A stretch of DNA of 5,467 bases from Bacillota bacterium (GTDB taxonomy: Bacteria; Bacillota; Clostridia; DSM-8532): positions 1 through 5,467 of the forward strand of contig JAEYPI010000284.1 in assembly GCA_023410885.1 (NCBI GenBank), given 5' to 3'. Both the position numbers and the translations under genes were made by a program. A model generated the notes under the pieces. It was not told where the DNA came from. It saw nothing but the letters and a program-made list of their open reading frames with translations, and ran no database searches. Positions 1-5,467 of this stretch are shown piece after piece (position 1 is the stretch's first letter; every line of letters starts with the position of its first letter).

Positions 1-174
1 TTGTCCACGTGAATTTATCATGCCACCTAAAGCGTCATATTTAACAGTACAATCAAAACCCCAATCACTTGGATTGGCCACATTGTCCTTCATTGAGCAG
101 GCGCTCAACAAGAGGATACTTGCAAGCAAAATAAATATCGGTATGATACGATTCAAGCTTTTTAATTTTATCAT
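1..174 (-). CDS. Lipoprotein, N-terminal fragment (possible InlB-type repeat protein)
   Basis: The reading frame starts at an ATG (172-174) and stays open to the left edge, so only 58 residues are visible. They open with a basic n-region (K3, K5, R9), a hydrophobic core (about residues 10-23) and the lipobox LSAC with Cys26. This is a clear type II signal peptide, and the mature protein should be lipid-anchored on the outer face of the membrane. The mature start is short and polar, then reads CTVKYDALGG at residues 42-51. That resembles the opening strand of the InlB B-repeat/Listeria-Bacteroides repeat (TVxYDAxGG); the assignment is an inference from a very short stretch. An AGGAGG lies 13 nt before the ATG, and a weaker AAGG sits closer (6 nt). 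The gene begins 42 nt after the small membrane-protein gene and reads the same way, so it is probably the next operon member. Export and lipidation are well supported; function is unknown. Confidence 0.8.
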   Translation of the reverse strand, partial: MIKLKSLNRIIPIFILLASILLLSACSMKDNVANPSDWGFDCTVKYDALGGMINSRGQ

Positions 175-187
175 GTCCGACCTTGTT

Positions 188-193
188 CCTCCT
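188..193 (-). promoter_or_regulatory. Ribosome binding site of the lipoprotein gene
   Basis: A perfect AGGAGG on the minus strand lies 13 nt before the ATG at 174. This spacing is long. A second purine run, AAGG, sits 6 nt before the same ATG and may share the role. No other start codon fits the AGGAGG better, and the ATG begins a textbook lipoprotein signal peptide, which fixes the start. Confidence 0.6.
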
Positions 194-216
194 AACTGGT
201 ACAAAATCTGTCTCGC

Positions 217-495
217 CTATTTAAACCATACCTTGGTGCAAAATAGTATAAATAGCGTAAAAGCACCAAAAACAATTACGATAAAAAGAATATAAGAAGT
301 GGCTACACCGAAGAAAATACTCCAGCGGTCTTTCCTTGAAAGTGGAATCGGGTCCTCTTTTTTCTTCTTCTTACCAAATTCATCAAAGGCCATTCGCCTA
401 ATGGTTGAACGCGGCATACCATCAATGTTCATATTGGCAATGACACGGCCATCATCAACGAATTCATCCTTCTTATTTTTTTCTTTCAATTGCAT
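217..495 (-). CDS. Small single-pass membrane protein of unknown function
   Basis: This 92-residue protein has two clear parts. Residues 1-57 are hydrophilic and strongly charged, with a DDGR stretch (14-17), an NMN-x2-GMP stretch (21-28) and a run of five lysines (42-46). Residues 58-86 form one long hydrophobic segment, followed by a short tail (KVWFK). With so many positive charges before the membrane segment, the N-terminal part should be cytoplasmic. There is no signal peptide, catalytic motif or cysteine motif. The start ATG is 11 nt after the oppF stop, with AGGA three nt before it; this is close, so translation may be coupled to oppF. A TTG two codons later would be better spaced but is a weaker codon. 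It ends in TAG. The DDGR...GMP pattern seems familiar from small clostridial membrane proteins, but I cannot name a family. The position suggests a transporter accessory or a membrane partner of the following lipoprotein; that is inference. Confidence 0.8.
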   Translation of the reverse strand: MQLKEKNKKDEFVDDGRVIANMNIDGMPRSTIRRMAFDEFGKKKKKEDPIPLSRKDRWSIFFGVATSYILFIVIVFGAFTLFILFCTKVWFK

Positions 496-506
496 TCATC
501 CTATCT

Positions 507-1511
507 TCAGTCCTGACTGTATAAATGACAAGCCACCCTATGTCCCTCTTCATATTCCTTCAACACCGGAACCTTTTCAGAGCAGATCGGCATACAACTC
601 TGACATCTGGTACGGAATTTACAGCCCGATGGCGGGTTAACAGGACTGGGTATTTCTCCTGTTAGAATAATGCGGTTCATTTTAACATCCGGGTCTGACA
701 CCGGTACTGCAGATAGCAGAGCCTTTGTATAGGGATGCATAGGATTGGCAAAGATGCGATCTTTATCGCCGATTTCCATCATACTTCCAAGATACATAAC
801 ACCGATTGTATCGGAAATATATTCAACAACCGAAAGGTCATGGGAAATAAACAGATAGGTATAGCCATACTGCTCCTGCAAATCCTTCATTAGGTTGATA
901 ATCTGTGCTTGAATGGAAACATCAAGCGCACTTAAGGGTTCATCACAAATGATAAACTTGGGGTTCAAAGCAACGGCTCTGGCAATACAAATCCTCTGTC
1001 TCTGCCCACCCGAAAATTCATGAGGATAGCGATAGTAGTATTGGGGCTGCAAGCCACAGTCACGCATAACCTTCAGAATATAAGATCTGTATTGAGATTC
1101 TGGAACAATATTATGCTCCTTTACAGCTTCTCCAATGATCTCACCTACCGGAAGCCGCGGTGAAAGGCTGGAAAAAGGGTCTTGAAAAATCATCTGCATC
1201 TGTGGACGGAGCTTTCTAAGCTCTTTCGGAGATATTTGGGCAAGATCCTTATCATCAAAGAGAACCTGACCTGCAGTCACTTCATGCAGTCGTAAAATGG
1301 TGCGCCCAACGGTCGTCTTACCGCAGCCTGATTCACCTACAAGTCCCATTGTGGTCCCACGCTTTATACTGAAGGACACATCATCCACAGCTTTAACATA
1401 GGCCCTATTCTTTCCAAAGGAAAGCTTAGAGATGGGGTAATACTTCTTGAGGTTGTTCACAACCAGAATATTATCATTATTTTTGTTCTTATTGATTATC
1501 TCTTTTTCCAT
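507..1511 (-). CDS. oppF: Oligopeptide ABC importer ATP-binding protein OppF
   Basis: This is one of the two cytoplasmic ATPases that power a peptide importer, expected to pair with the OppD encoded just upstream. All ABC motifs are present: Walker A GESGCGKT (59-66), Q-loop Gln110 in MIFQDP, signature FSGGQ (166-170), Walker B FIICDE (186-191), D-loop SALD (194-197) and switch His224. The C-terminal oligopeptide/dipeptide extension is complete, with HPYTKALL (259-266), GEIPSP (285-290) and four spaced cysteines (297, 303, 310, 328). Its 334 residues match the usual OppF length. The first 15 residues are a Lys/Asn-rich leader before the domain. The ATG is preceded by AGGAG at a 9-nt spacing and lies 12 nt after the oppD stop. 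OppF and DppF cannot be told apart safely from sequence alone, so the symbol rests on operon type. Confidence 0.95.
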   Translation of the reverse strand: MEKEIINKNKNNDNILVVNNLKKYYPISKLSFGKNRAYVKAVDDVSFSIKRGTTMGLVGESGCGKTTVGRTILRLHEVTAGQVLFDDKDLAQISPKELRKLRPQMQMIFQDPFSSLSPRLPVGEIIGEAVKEHNIVPESQYRSYILKVMRDCGLQPQYYYRYPHEFSGGQRQRICIARAVALNPKFIICDEPLSALDVSIQAQIINLMKDLQEQYGYTYLFISHDLSVVEYISDTIGVMYLGSMMEIGDKDRIFANPMHPYTKALLSAVPVSDPDVKMNRIILTGEIPSPVNPPSGCKFRTRCQSCMPICSEKVPVLKEYEEGHRVACHLYSQD

Positions 1512-1517
1512 AGCTGC

Positions 1518-1532
1518 CTACTCCTACTCCTT
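1518..1532 (-). promoter_or_regulatory. Tandem ribosome-binding motif and double stop at the oppD-oppF junction
   Basis: Read on the minus strand, the end of oppD is AAG GAG TAG GAG TAG. The GAGTAG unit is repeated directly. It gives two in-frame TAG stops and two AGGAG motifs, 15 and 9 nt before the oppF ATG. The nearer motif (1521-1525) is well placed as the oppF ribosome binding site. Ribosomes ending oppD would sit on the oppF initiation site, which favours coupled translation. Confidence 0.6.
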
Positions 1533-2723
1533 TGCTTTTTCATGCTCATGAAGGCTGCCTTCATCAATAAGATGGCAGGCCGCAAAGTGAGTTGGTGAAA
1601 ATTGCAATAAATTTGGATATTCTTCCGAGCATATTTTTAGTGCTTTATCACACCTGTTATGGAAGTAACAATAATTAGGCATATTGATGGGGTTTGGAAC
1701 CTGCCCTTTAATACTGTAAAGACGTTCATCTTTTATGTGTCTTCCCGGTTTCGATTTCATAAGCCCTATTGTATAAGGATGCTTAGGATCATGGAAAATC
1801 TCTCTTACCGTGCCCTTTTCAATAATCCTGCCCGCATACATAACAACCACAAAATCAGCCATCTCCGCGATGACACCAAGATCATGGGTAATCAGCATGA
1901 TGCTGCCGTTGATCTTGTCTTTTACATTTCTTAACAGCTCTAGAATTTGGGCTTGGATGGTAACATCCAATGCAGTAGTCGGTTCATCTGCAATAATGAG
2001 TCTTGGATTACAGGAAAGCGCCATCGCAATCATAACACGCTGACGCATACCACCTGAAAGCTCATGGGGATAGCTGTCATATACCTTATCCACCATTGCT
2101 ATACCAACCAGAGTCAGCATTTCCTTAGACCTTGCTCTGGCAGACTCAGCTGTAGCGCCCTCTACATGAAGCAATACAACCTCATCCATCTGTTCCCCAA
2201 TTTTGAAAACAGGATTGAGACTGGTCATGGGTTCCTGGAATATCATGGCAATATCTTTGCCACGGATATTCAGCATTTTATCCTTAGGCATTTTTGTTAT
2301 TTCAAAGCATTTACCGTTATTGTCCTGATAGCGGATAGATCCCTCGACAATCTGCCCTTGGGGGGCCTGCACAAGCTGCATCAAGGAAAGGCTGGTAACT
2401 GATTTTCCACATCCGGATTCTCCAACAACACCGACTATCTTCCCTTGTGGGACATCAAAAGACACCCCATTCACCGATTTAACAGTACCTACATCAGTGA
2501 AAAAATAGGTATGAAGATTATCAAACTCAACCACATTGGAGGGATCTTTCATCTGTGTCAGGTATTCTTCCTCGGAGACATTTTTTCTGCTTTTTAATTT
2601 TTCATATTGCTTAATAATACGGTTATTTTCCTTGCTGATACGCCTCTCATCCCGAAGCGTCAAATACATTGTATTATCAATGCCTTCTATTTTTTCACGC
2701 TTTAATTTACTAAATACACCCAC
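1524..2723 (-). CDS. oppD: Oligopeptide ABC importer ATP-binding protein OppD, N-terminally extended
   Basis: This is the second ATPase of the importer, acting in the cytoplasm with OppF. It shows Walker A GESGCGKS (101-108), Q-loop Gln163 in IFQEP, signature LSGGM (222-226), Walker B LIIADE (242-247) and switch His280. The C-terminal family extension follows, with HPYTIGLM (315-322), GQVPNP (340-345) and cysteines 352, 358, 365 and 383. LSGGM in place of LSGGQ is common in OppD and supports D rather than F. At 399 residues it exceeds the usual length (about 340). The extra is an N-terminal stretch of about 62 charged residues before the domain opens at VVEFDNLHTYFF; residues 21-58 could form a helix or coiled coil. 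Translation starts at GTG (2721-2723), with AGGTGG four nt upstream overlapping the oppC stop. A Met at 19 is a possible alternative start with a poorer site. Confidence 0.94.
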   Translation of the reverse strand: MGVFSKLKREKIEGIDNTMYLTLRDERRISKENNRIIKQYEKLKSRKNVSEEEYLTQMKDPSNVVEFDNLHTYFFTDVGTVKSVNGVSFDVPQGKIVGVVGESGCGKSVTSLSLMQLVQAPQGQIVEGSIRYQDNNGKCFEITKMPKDKMLNIRGKDIAMIFQEPMTSLNPVFKIGEQMDEVVLLHVEGATAESARARSKEMLTLVGIAMVDKVYDSYPHELSGGMRQRVMIAMALSCNPRLIIADEPTTALDVTIQAQILELLRNVKDKINGSIMLITHDLGVIAEMADFVVVMYAGRIIEKGTVREIFHDPKHPYTIGLMKSKPGRHIKDERLYSIKGQVPNPINMPNYCYFHNRCDKALKICSEEYPNLLQFSPTHFAACHLIDEGSLHEHEKAKE

Positions 2724-2727
2724 AATA

Positions 2728-2733
2728 CCACCT
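2728..2733 (-). promoter_or_regulatory. Ribosome binding site of oppD
   Basis: The minus strand reads AAGGTAGGTGGTATTGTG across this junction. AGGTGG lies 4 nt before the GTG start and overlaps the TAG that ends oppC (2732-2734). It decides in favour of the GTG at 2723 over the in-frame Met codons 19 and 58, whose upstream purine runs are 13 and about 16 nt away. Confidence 0.6.
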
Positions 2734-3799
2734 ACCTTTTCATTCTGGGGTCAAATGCGTCCCTAAGGCCATCACCTATAAAGCTAAAGCCTAAAACAGC
2801 TGTAACAATGAGAACACCTGCAGGAACCCACATATTAGGATAACTAGCCAGAATCTCCTGACCTCTTGAAGGATCCGCAAGGGCAATCATGGAACCCCAT
2901 GCCGCTCTGGGGAACGGAACCCCAAGTCCAAGGTAAGAAAGGGTGGATTCATATAGGATAATGCCTCCAAGTCCTAAGGTAGCGCTTACAATAAGCTGTG
3001 GCATTGTATTAGGAATAAGATGTCTGAAAATTTTATGGAGTGAGCTGATACCTGTAGTTTCAGCTGCCATCATATATTCCTGTTCTCTTAGCATCAGAAT
3101 TTGTCCTCTGATAATACGCGCAACACCGGTCCAGCCCAAAAGGGTTAAAAACGCCATCAGATAATAAATTCTATGCTCTGCCGGTATAGACTCAATGGAA
3201 CTGATGGTTGCTGAAAGTACCAATAGAGTTGGAAGAGTGGGTATGCAAGCAAAAGTATCAACAAATCTCATGATGAGCTGGTCAACCCATTTTCCAAAAT
3301 AACCGGCCAAACCGCCGAGAATAATACCAATAATAGTTTCTAAAAAGATTACCGTAAAAGAGATAATGAGAGAAATACGGCCGCCGTACATCAAACGAGT
3401 AAAGATATCAAATCCGGATGTATCAGTACCAAGCCAATGCTCTGATGATGGTGGTGCTCTAAAAATAACAAGTGTTTGCGATTTATCGTAATAGGCATAA
3501 GTCCTACCATCAGCCCCCTTAAATTCGGCTGTGGTCATCATATCCGTATTGCGTTCTATTTGAAAGACCTGAGTTTCTTTATAACCCCAGGTGGCATCTA
3601 TAAACAGCGGTCCTACAAATGAAAATAGAAACACAAAAATAATCATAATTAAGCCCGCAATAGATAGCTTACTCTTAAAAAAGCGTTTGGCTACCATACG
3701 TCCCGGGGAAATGACTCTGAAATGCTGCTCTATTTCAGTCTCATCATATTTATTGATATCTGTATAGTGTTCAACTTTAACTTTTTCATTTTCTTGCAT
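2732..3799 (-). CDS. oppC: Oligopeptide ABC importer permease OppC
   Basis: This is an inner-membrane permease that forms the peptide channel with OppB. A cytoplasmic N-terminal tail (about 44 residues, acidic then basic) precedes TM1 (about 45-68). The family hallmark HWLGTDTSGFDIFTRL (121-136) and GGRISL (139-144) lie just before TM2. The EAA loop that docks the ATPase is at 241-264 (EYMMAAETTG, ending in IPN). Later landmarks are SYLGLG (288-293), WGSMI (301-305) and the ending FIGDGLRDAFDPR. About six membrane segments can be traced. Its 355 residues exceed the roughly 300 of E. coli OppC. The surplus lies mainly in the N-terminal tail and in an enlarged outside loop between TM1 and the LGTD motif (about 69-120). 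The ATG follows a six-G run ending in A, 7 nt upstream, and starts 14 nt after the oppB stop. OppC versus DppC cannot be settled from sequence alone. Confidence 0.94.
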   Translation of the reverse strand: MQENEKVKVEHYTDINKYDETEIEQHFRVISPGRMVAKRFFKSKLSIAGLIMIIFVFLFSFVGPLFIDATWGYKETQVFQIERNTDMMTTAEFKGADGRTYAYYDKSQTLVIFRAPPSSEHWLGTDTSGFDIFTRLMYGGRISLIISFTVIFLETIIGIILGGLAGYFGKWVDQLIMRFVDTFACIPTLPTLLVLSATISSIESIPAEHRIYYLMAFLTLLGWTGVARIIRGQILMLREQEYMMAAETTGISSLHKIFRHLIPNTMPQLIVSATLGLGGIILYESTLSYLGLGVPFPRAAWGSMIALADPSRGQEILASYPNMWVPAGVLIVTAVLGFSFIGDGLRDAFDPRMKR

Positions 3800-3813
3800 T
3801 CTTCGATCCCCCC

Positions 3814-4812
3814 TTATGATAGTTTGACACGGGGATCAACCACCATGTACATAATATCTGATATGAGCATACCTAGAACTGTTAGGATGGCCAAAAACAT
3901 ATTATAGCCCATAATAAAAGGAATATCGCCTTGTTGAGTTGCTCTCAGGGCCATATAGCCAATACCCGGAATTGCAAATACTGTTTCGGTAATCATCGCG
4001 CCGCCAAAAAGGCCGGGCAGCATACCGGAAAGTGAAGTCACCAAAGGGATCATGGTATTTCTAAAGGCATGTTTGTAGGTTACGACCTGTTCAGATAACC
4101 CCTTAGCTCTTGCAGTCCTGATATAGTCAGAATTTAATACTTCAAGCATATTGGTTCGGGTAAATTTCATGGTACTGCCGGTATTTAAAAGTGCGAGAAC
4201 GGTAATAGGCAAGATTAAATGCCATGCCTTATCTAATAAAATTTGAAAATGAGCGTCAGATGCAAAAACTTTTGTAGCTGTGACTAATCCTTGTAAAGGG
4301 AAAATACCTAGATTAATTGCAAAAACGTTCATCAGTAGCGCCGATAAAAAGAAGGACGGCAATGCTGTGCCCATCATGGCAAATATGGATACGGTATAAT
4401 CGTATACACTATACTGATTAACAGAGGCTTTAATACCCATTGGTATGCCGATAATAATTTGAAGAATATAGGAGATTAAGGCGATGAGGAACGATATCCA
4501 GACATAATCGGACAAGACACGCGTAACAGGTTTGCCGTATACGAAAGAAAAGCCAAGATCACCGGATAATGAGCTAGTCAACCAGGATATATAACTTTTA
4601 ATGATTCCGCCAAAGCTTTTGTCCGCAAGACCGTAAAGCTCTTTTAATCGTTGAACATCCTCCTTGGTCATAGAACCGCTTTGAAGTGCGGCAGAAGTCT
4701 GGTTATCGATATAGTCCGCAGGCATAAGCATTGAAAGTAAATAAATCAATGCTGATACACCAATAAGTATGACTAAGGCTAGGCCCAGTCTTTTAAGTAT
4801 GTATTTCACCAT
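3814..4812 (-). CDS. oppB: Oligopeptide ABC importer permease OppB
   Basis: This membrane permease partners OppC. It opens MVKYILKRLGLALVILIGVS, the standard OppB beginning, leading into TM1 (about 9-30). It then has the outside region with LKELYGL (56-62) and GDLGFSFVYGKPV (84-96), TM2 (about 104-126) and further segments. The EAA loop is DYIRTARAKGLSE (229-241) with KHAFRN (247-252) and IP (255-256). The tail reads TETVFAIPGIG (275-285) and ends VVDPRVK, typical of OppB/DppB. Length is 332 residues. I start at the ATG at 4812 because GAGG lies 9 nt upstream and the protein then aligns with family N-termini. An in-frame GTG seven codons earlier (4833) has only a T-run before it. The usual PGDP after TM1 is PADY here (31-34). 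The gene follows the binding-protein gene after a 97-nt gap containing a terminator-like hairpin. Confidence 0.94.
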   Translation of the reverse strand: MVKYILKRLGLALVILIGVSALIYLLSMLMPADYIDNQTSAALQSGSMTKEDVQRLKELYGLADKSFGGIIKSYISWLTSSLSGDLGFSFVYGKPVTRVLSDYVWISFLIALISYILQIIIGIPMGIKASVNQYSVYDYTVSIFAMMGTALPSFFLSALLMNVFAINLGIFPLQGLVTATKVFASDAHFQILLDKAWHLILPITVLALLNTGSTMKFTRTNMLEVLNSDYIRTARAKGLSEQVVTYKHAFRNTMIPLVTSLSGMLPGLFGGAMITETVFAIPGIGYMALRATQQGDIPFIMGYNMFLAILTVLGMLISDIMYMVVDPRVKLS

Positions 4813-4821
4813 AATAAGCAG

Positions 4822-4825
4822 CCTC
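4822..4825 (-). promoter_or_regulatory. Ribosome binding site of oppB
   Basis: GAGG within TTTGAGGCTGCTTATTATG (minus strand) lies 9 nt before the ATG at 4812. It decides the start of oppB: the upstream GTG at 4833 is preceded only by ACTATTTTTT and has no purine-rich site. Confidence 0.6.
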
Positions 4826-4833
4826 AAATTCAC

Positions 4834-4881
4834 AAAAAATAGTGGTACAAGGCCTGAACACAGTAATTCAAGCCTTGCACC
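4834..4881 (-). terminator. Intrinsic terminator-like hairpin between the binding-protein gene and oppB
   Basis: In the minus-strand transcript, 4881-4867 (GGTGCAAGGCTTGAA) pairs with 4858-4844 (TTCAGGCCTTGTACC). This gives a 15-bp stem without mismatches, including two G-U pairs, around the 8-base loop TTACTGTG. Four bases later come six T residues (4839-4834). This is the form of a Rho-independent terminator, 28 nt after the stop of the binding-protein gene. Since oppB begins just downstream with no visible promoter, it probably works as a partial terminator or as a 3' end protecting the binding-protein message, so that transporter subunits are made at lower level. The structure is read directly; the leaky function is inferred. 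Confidence 0.75.
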
Positions 4882-4909
4882 CTAATAATCACCTGATTAC
4901 TCTACTATA

Positions 4910-5467
4910 TCAGTCTAGCTCAACATTCCAGATGAAGTTTAATGGATCCTGGAATGGGGTAACATCTGCACCGCTGAAGAGTGTGGATTCCTTAATAACA
5001 TCTTTGTTGAACACATACATGTTCTTTCTCTGGTATGTCGGAACCTCAACCGCTAACCCGGTAGATAATTCAAGGGCTCTCTTATAAATGGTTTTACGTT
5101 CTTCAGTATCAATGGTAGAACGGCCTGCTTTAATGAGATCATTCAATTCTACAAGCATAGCCTTCTCTTTGTCAGAACCGTTGGCAAATAAATAGTAAAG
5201 ACCGCTTCTTGCTGCAGAAGTACCTTGATTCTCGGCAGGATCAGAGTACCAAATTTGGAACATATCAGGATCGACACCGCCGTTACCCCATGCTGCAGCC
5301 CATACCTGGAGACCAGATTCATAGGCGGTACTCAATTTACCTAAAAGGTTCTGGTCAGTCTCCATGTCAACCTTTACACCAATCTTGGCCAGTAGAGCCT
5401 GGGCATCAAGGAAGATAGAGCCTGCCGGGTGGTTAGCTGCATCAGAAGGAAGTGTGAACTTAAAGGT
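4910..5467 (-). CDS. Peptide-binding protein of the ABC importer (OppA/DppA type), C-terminal part
   Basis: The frame is open from the right edge to a TGA at 4910-4912, giving the last 185 residues; the start and signal peptide lie outside. The style is that of the C-terminal lobe of SBP family 5 proteins. It has a strand and helix with ALLAKIGVKVDM (24-35), then AAAWGNGGVDPDMFQIWYS (57-75) with the family's xDPDxF element. An amphipathic helix follows around EELDLIK-like sequence (104-113), then the EERKTIYKRALEL helix (122-134) and the VPTYQRKNMYVFNKDV strand region (142-157). It ends PLNFIWNVELD. The full protein would normally be about 500-600 residues. It should be secreted, in a Gram-positive as a lipoprotein, and deliver peptides to OppB/OppC. 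The location directly upstream of oppB supports this. Substrate class (oligopeptide, dipeptide or another solute) cannot be read from this part. Confidence 0.92.
   Translation of the reverse strand, partial: TFKFTLPSDAANHPAGSIFLDAQALLAKIGVKVDMETDQNLLGKLSTAYESGLQVWAAAWGNGGVDPDMFQIWYSDPAENQGTSAARSGLYYLFANGSDKEKAMLVELNDLIKAGRSTIDTEERKTIYKRALELSTGLAVEVPTYQRKNMYVFNKDVIKESTLFSGADVTPFQDPLNFIWNVELD

Noticed and set aside
175..216. Terminator or promoter between the small membrane-protein gene and the lipoprotein gene
   Set aside because: The 42-nt gap contains a ribosome binding site but no stem with a T-run and no paired -35/-10 boxes, so the two genes are best read as one transcript.
354..372. A-rich run in the five-lysine stretch of the small gene as a possible -1 frameshift site
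   Set aside because: The run AAAAAAG is read as AAA AAA GAG. The X-XXY-YYZ slippery phase is therefore not in the zero frame, and the zero frame alone gives a coherent membrane protein.
299..640. Open frame on the plus strand opposite the small membrane-protein gene and the 3' end of oppF
   Set aside because: It lies antisense to well-supported genes, and its translation is low-complexity with no recognisable domain. The same holds for the other plus-strand frames, at 20-295, 1659-1934, 1810-2043, 2064-2402, 2536-2766, 2943-3164, 3722-3907, 4842-5087 and 5209-5418.
2538..2552. Start of OppD at Met58, which would remove the N-terminal extension
   Set aside because: The nearest purine-rich motif is about 16 nt upstream. 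The GTG at 2723 has a well-formed site four nt upstream at the expected operon spacing.
4813..4909. A promoter for oppB in the gap after the binding-protein gene
   Set aside because: TATAGT after the stop codon resembles a -10 box, but the only TTGAGC-like element is 8 nt away, far too close. Nothing convincing lies downstream of the hairpin either.

Overview
The window is a block of one peptide-type ABC importer operon. All credible genes lie on the minus strand, so transcription runs from high to low coordinates. The moderate, somewhat AT-leaning composition, strong AGGAGG-type ribosome binding sites, the lipoprotein signal and the protein style suggest a Gram-positive Firmicute, most likely a clostridial (Lachnospiraceae-like) bacterium. 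That placement is inferred by eye, not from a search.

In transcription order the window holds: the C-terminal 185 residues of an extracellular solute-binding protein of the OppA/DppA type (4910-5467, cut by the right edge); a 97-nt gap carrying a strong hairpin followed by six T residues; permease OppB (3814-4812); permease OppC (2732-3799); ATPase OppD (1524-2723); ATPase OppF (507-1511); a 92-residue protein with one C-terminal membrane segment and no recognised function (217-495); and the first 58 residues of a lipoprotein (1-174, cut by the left edge). Gaps from oppB through the small gene are only 8-14 nt, and several ribosome binding sites overlap or abut the preceding stop codon, so translational coupling is likely.

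The binding protein should capture peptides outside the membrane and deliver them to the OppB-OppC channel. ATP hydrolysis by the OppD-OppF heterodimer then drives uptake. The hairpin plus T-run after the binding-protein gene looks like an intrinsic terminator placed inside the operon. If it is leaky, it would give much more binding protein than transporter.

Most of the window is a standard Opp/Dpp system. The less ordinary parts are the two genes after oppF (a small membrane protein and a lipoprotein whose first mature residues resemble the start of an InlB-type beta repeat), a charged extension of about 62 residues in front of the OppD nucleotide-binding domain, and an enlarged extracellular loop in OppC. 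I found no RNA genes, mobile elements, CRISPR arrays or long repeats. The only intergenic stretch above 50 nt is the hairpin region, and no non-coding stretch exceeds 100 nt.
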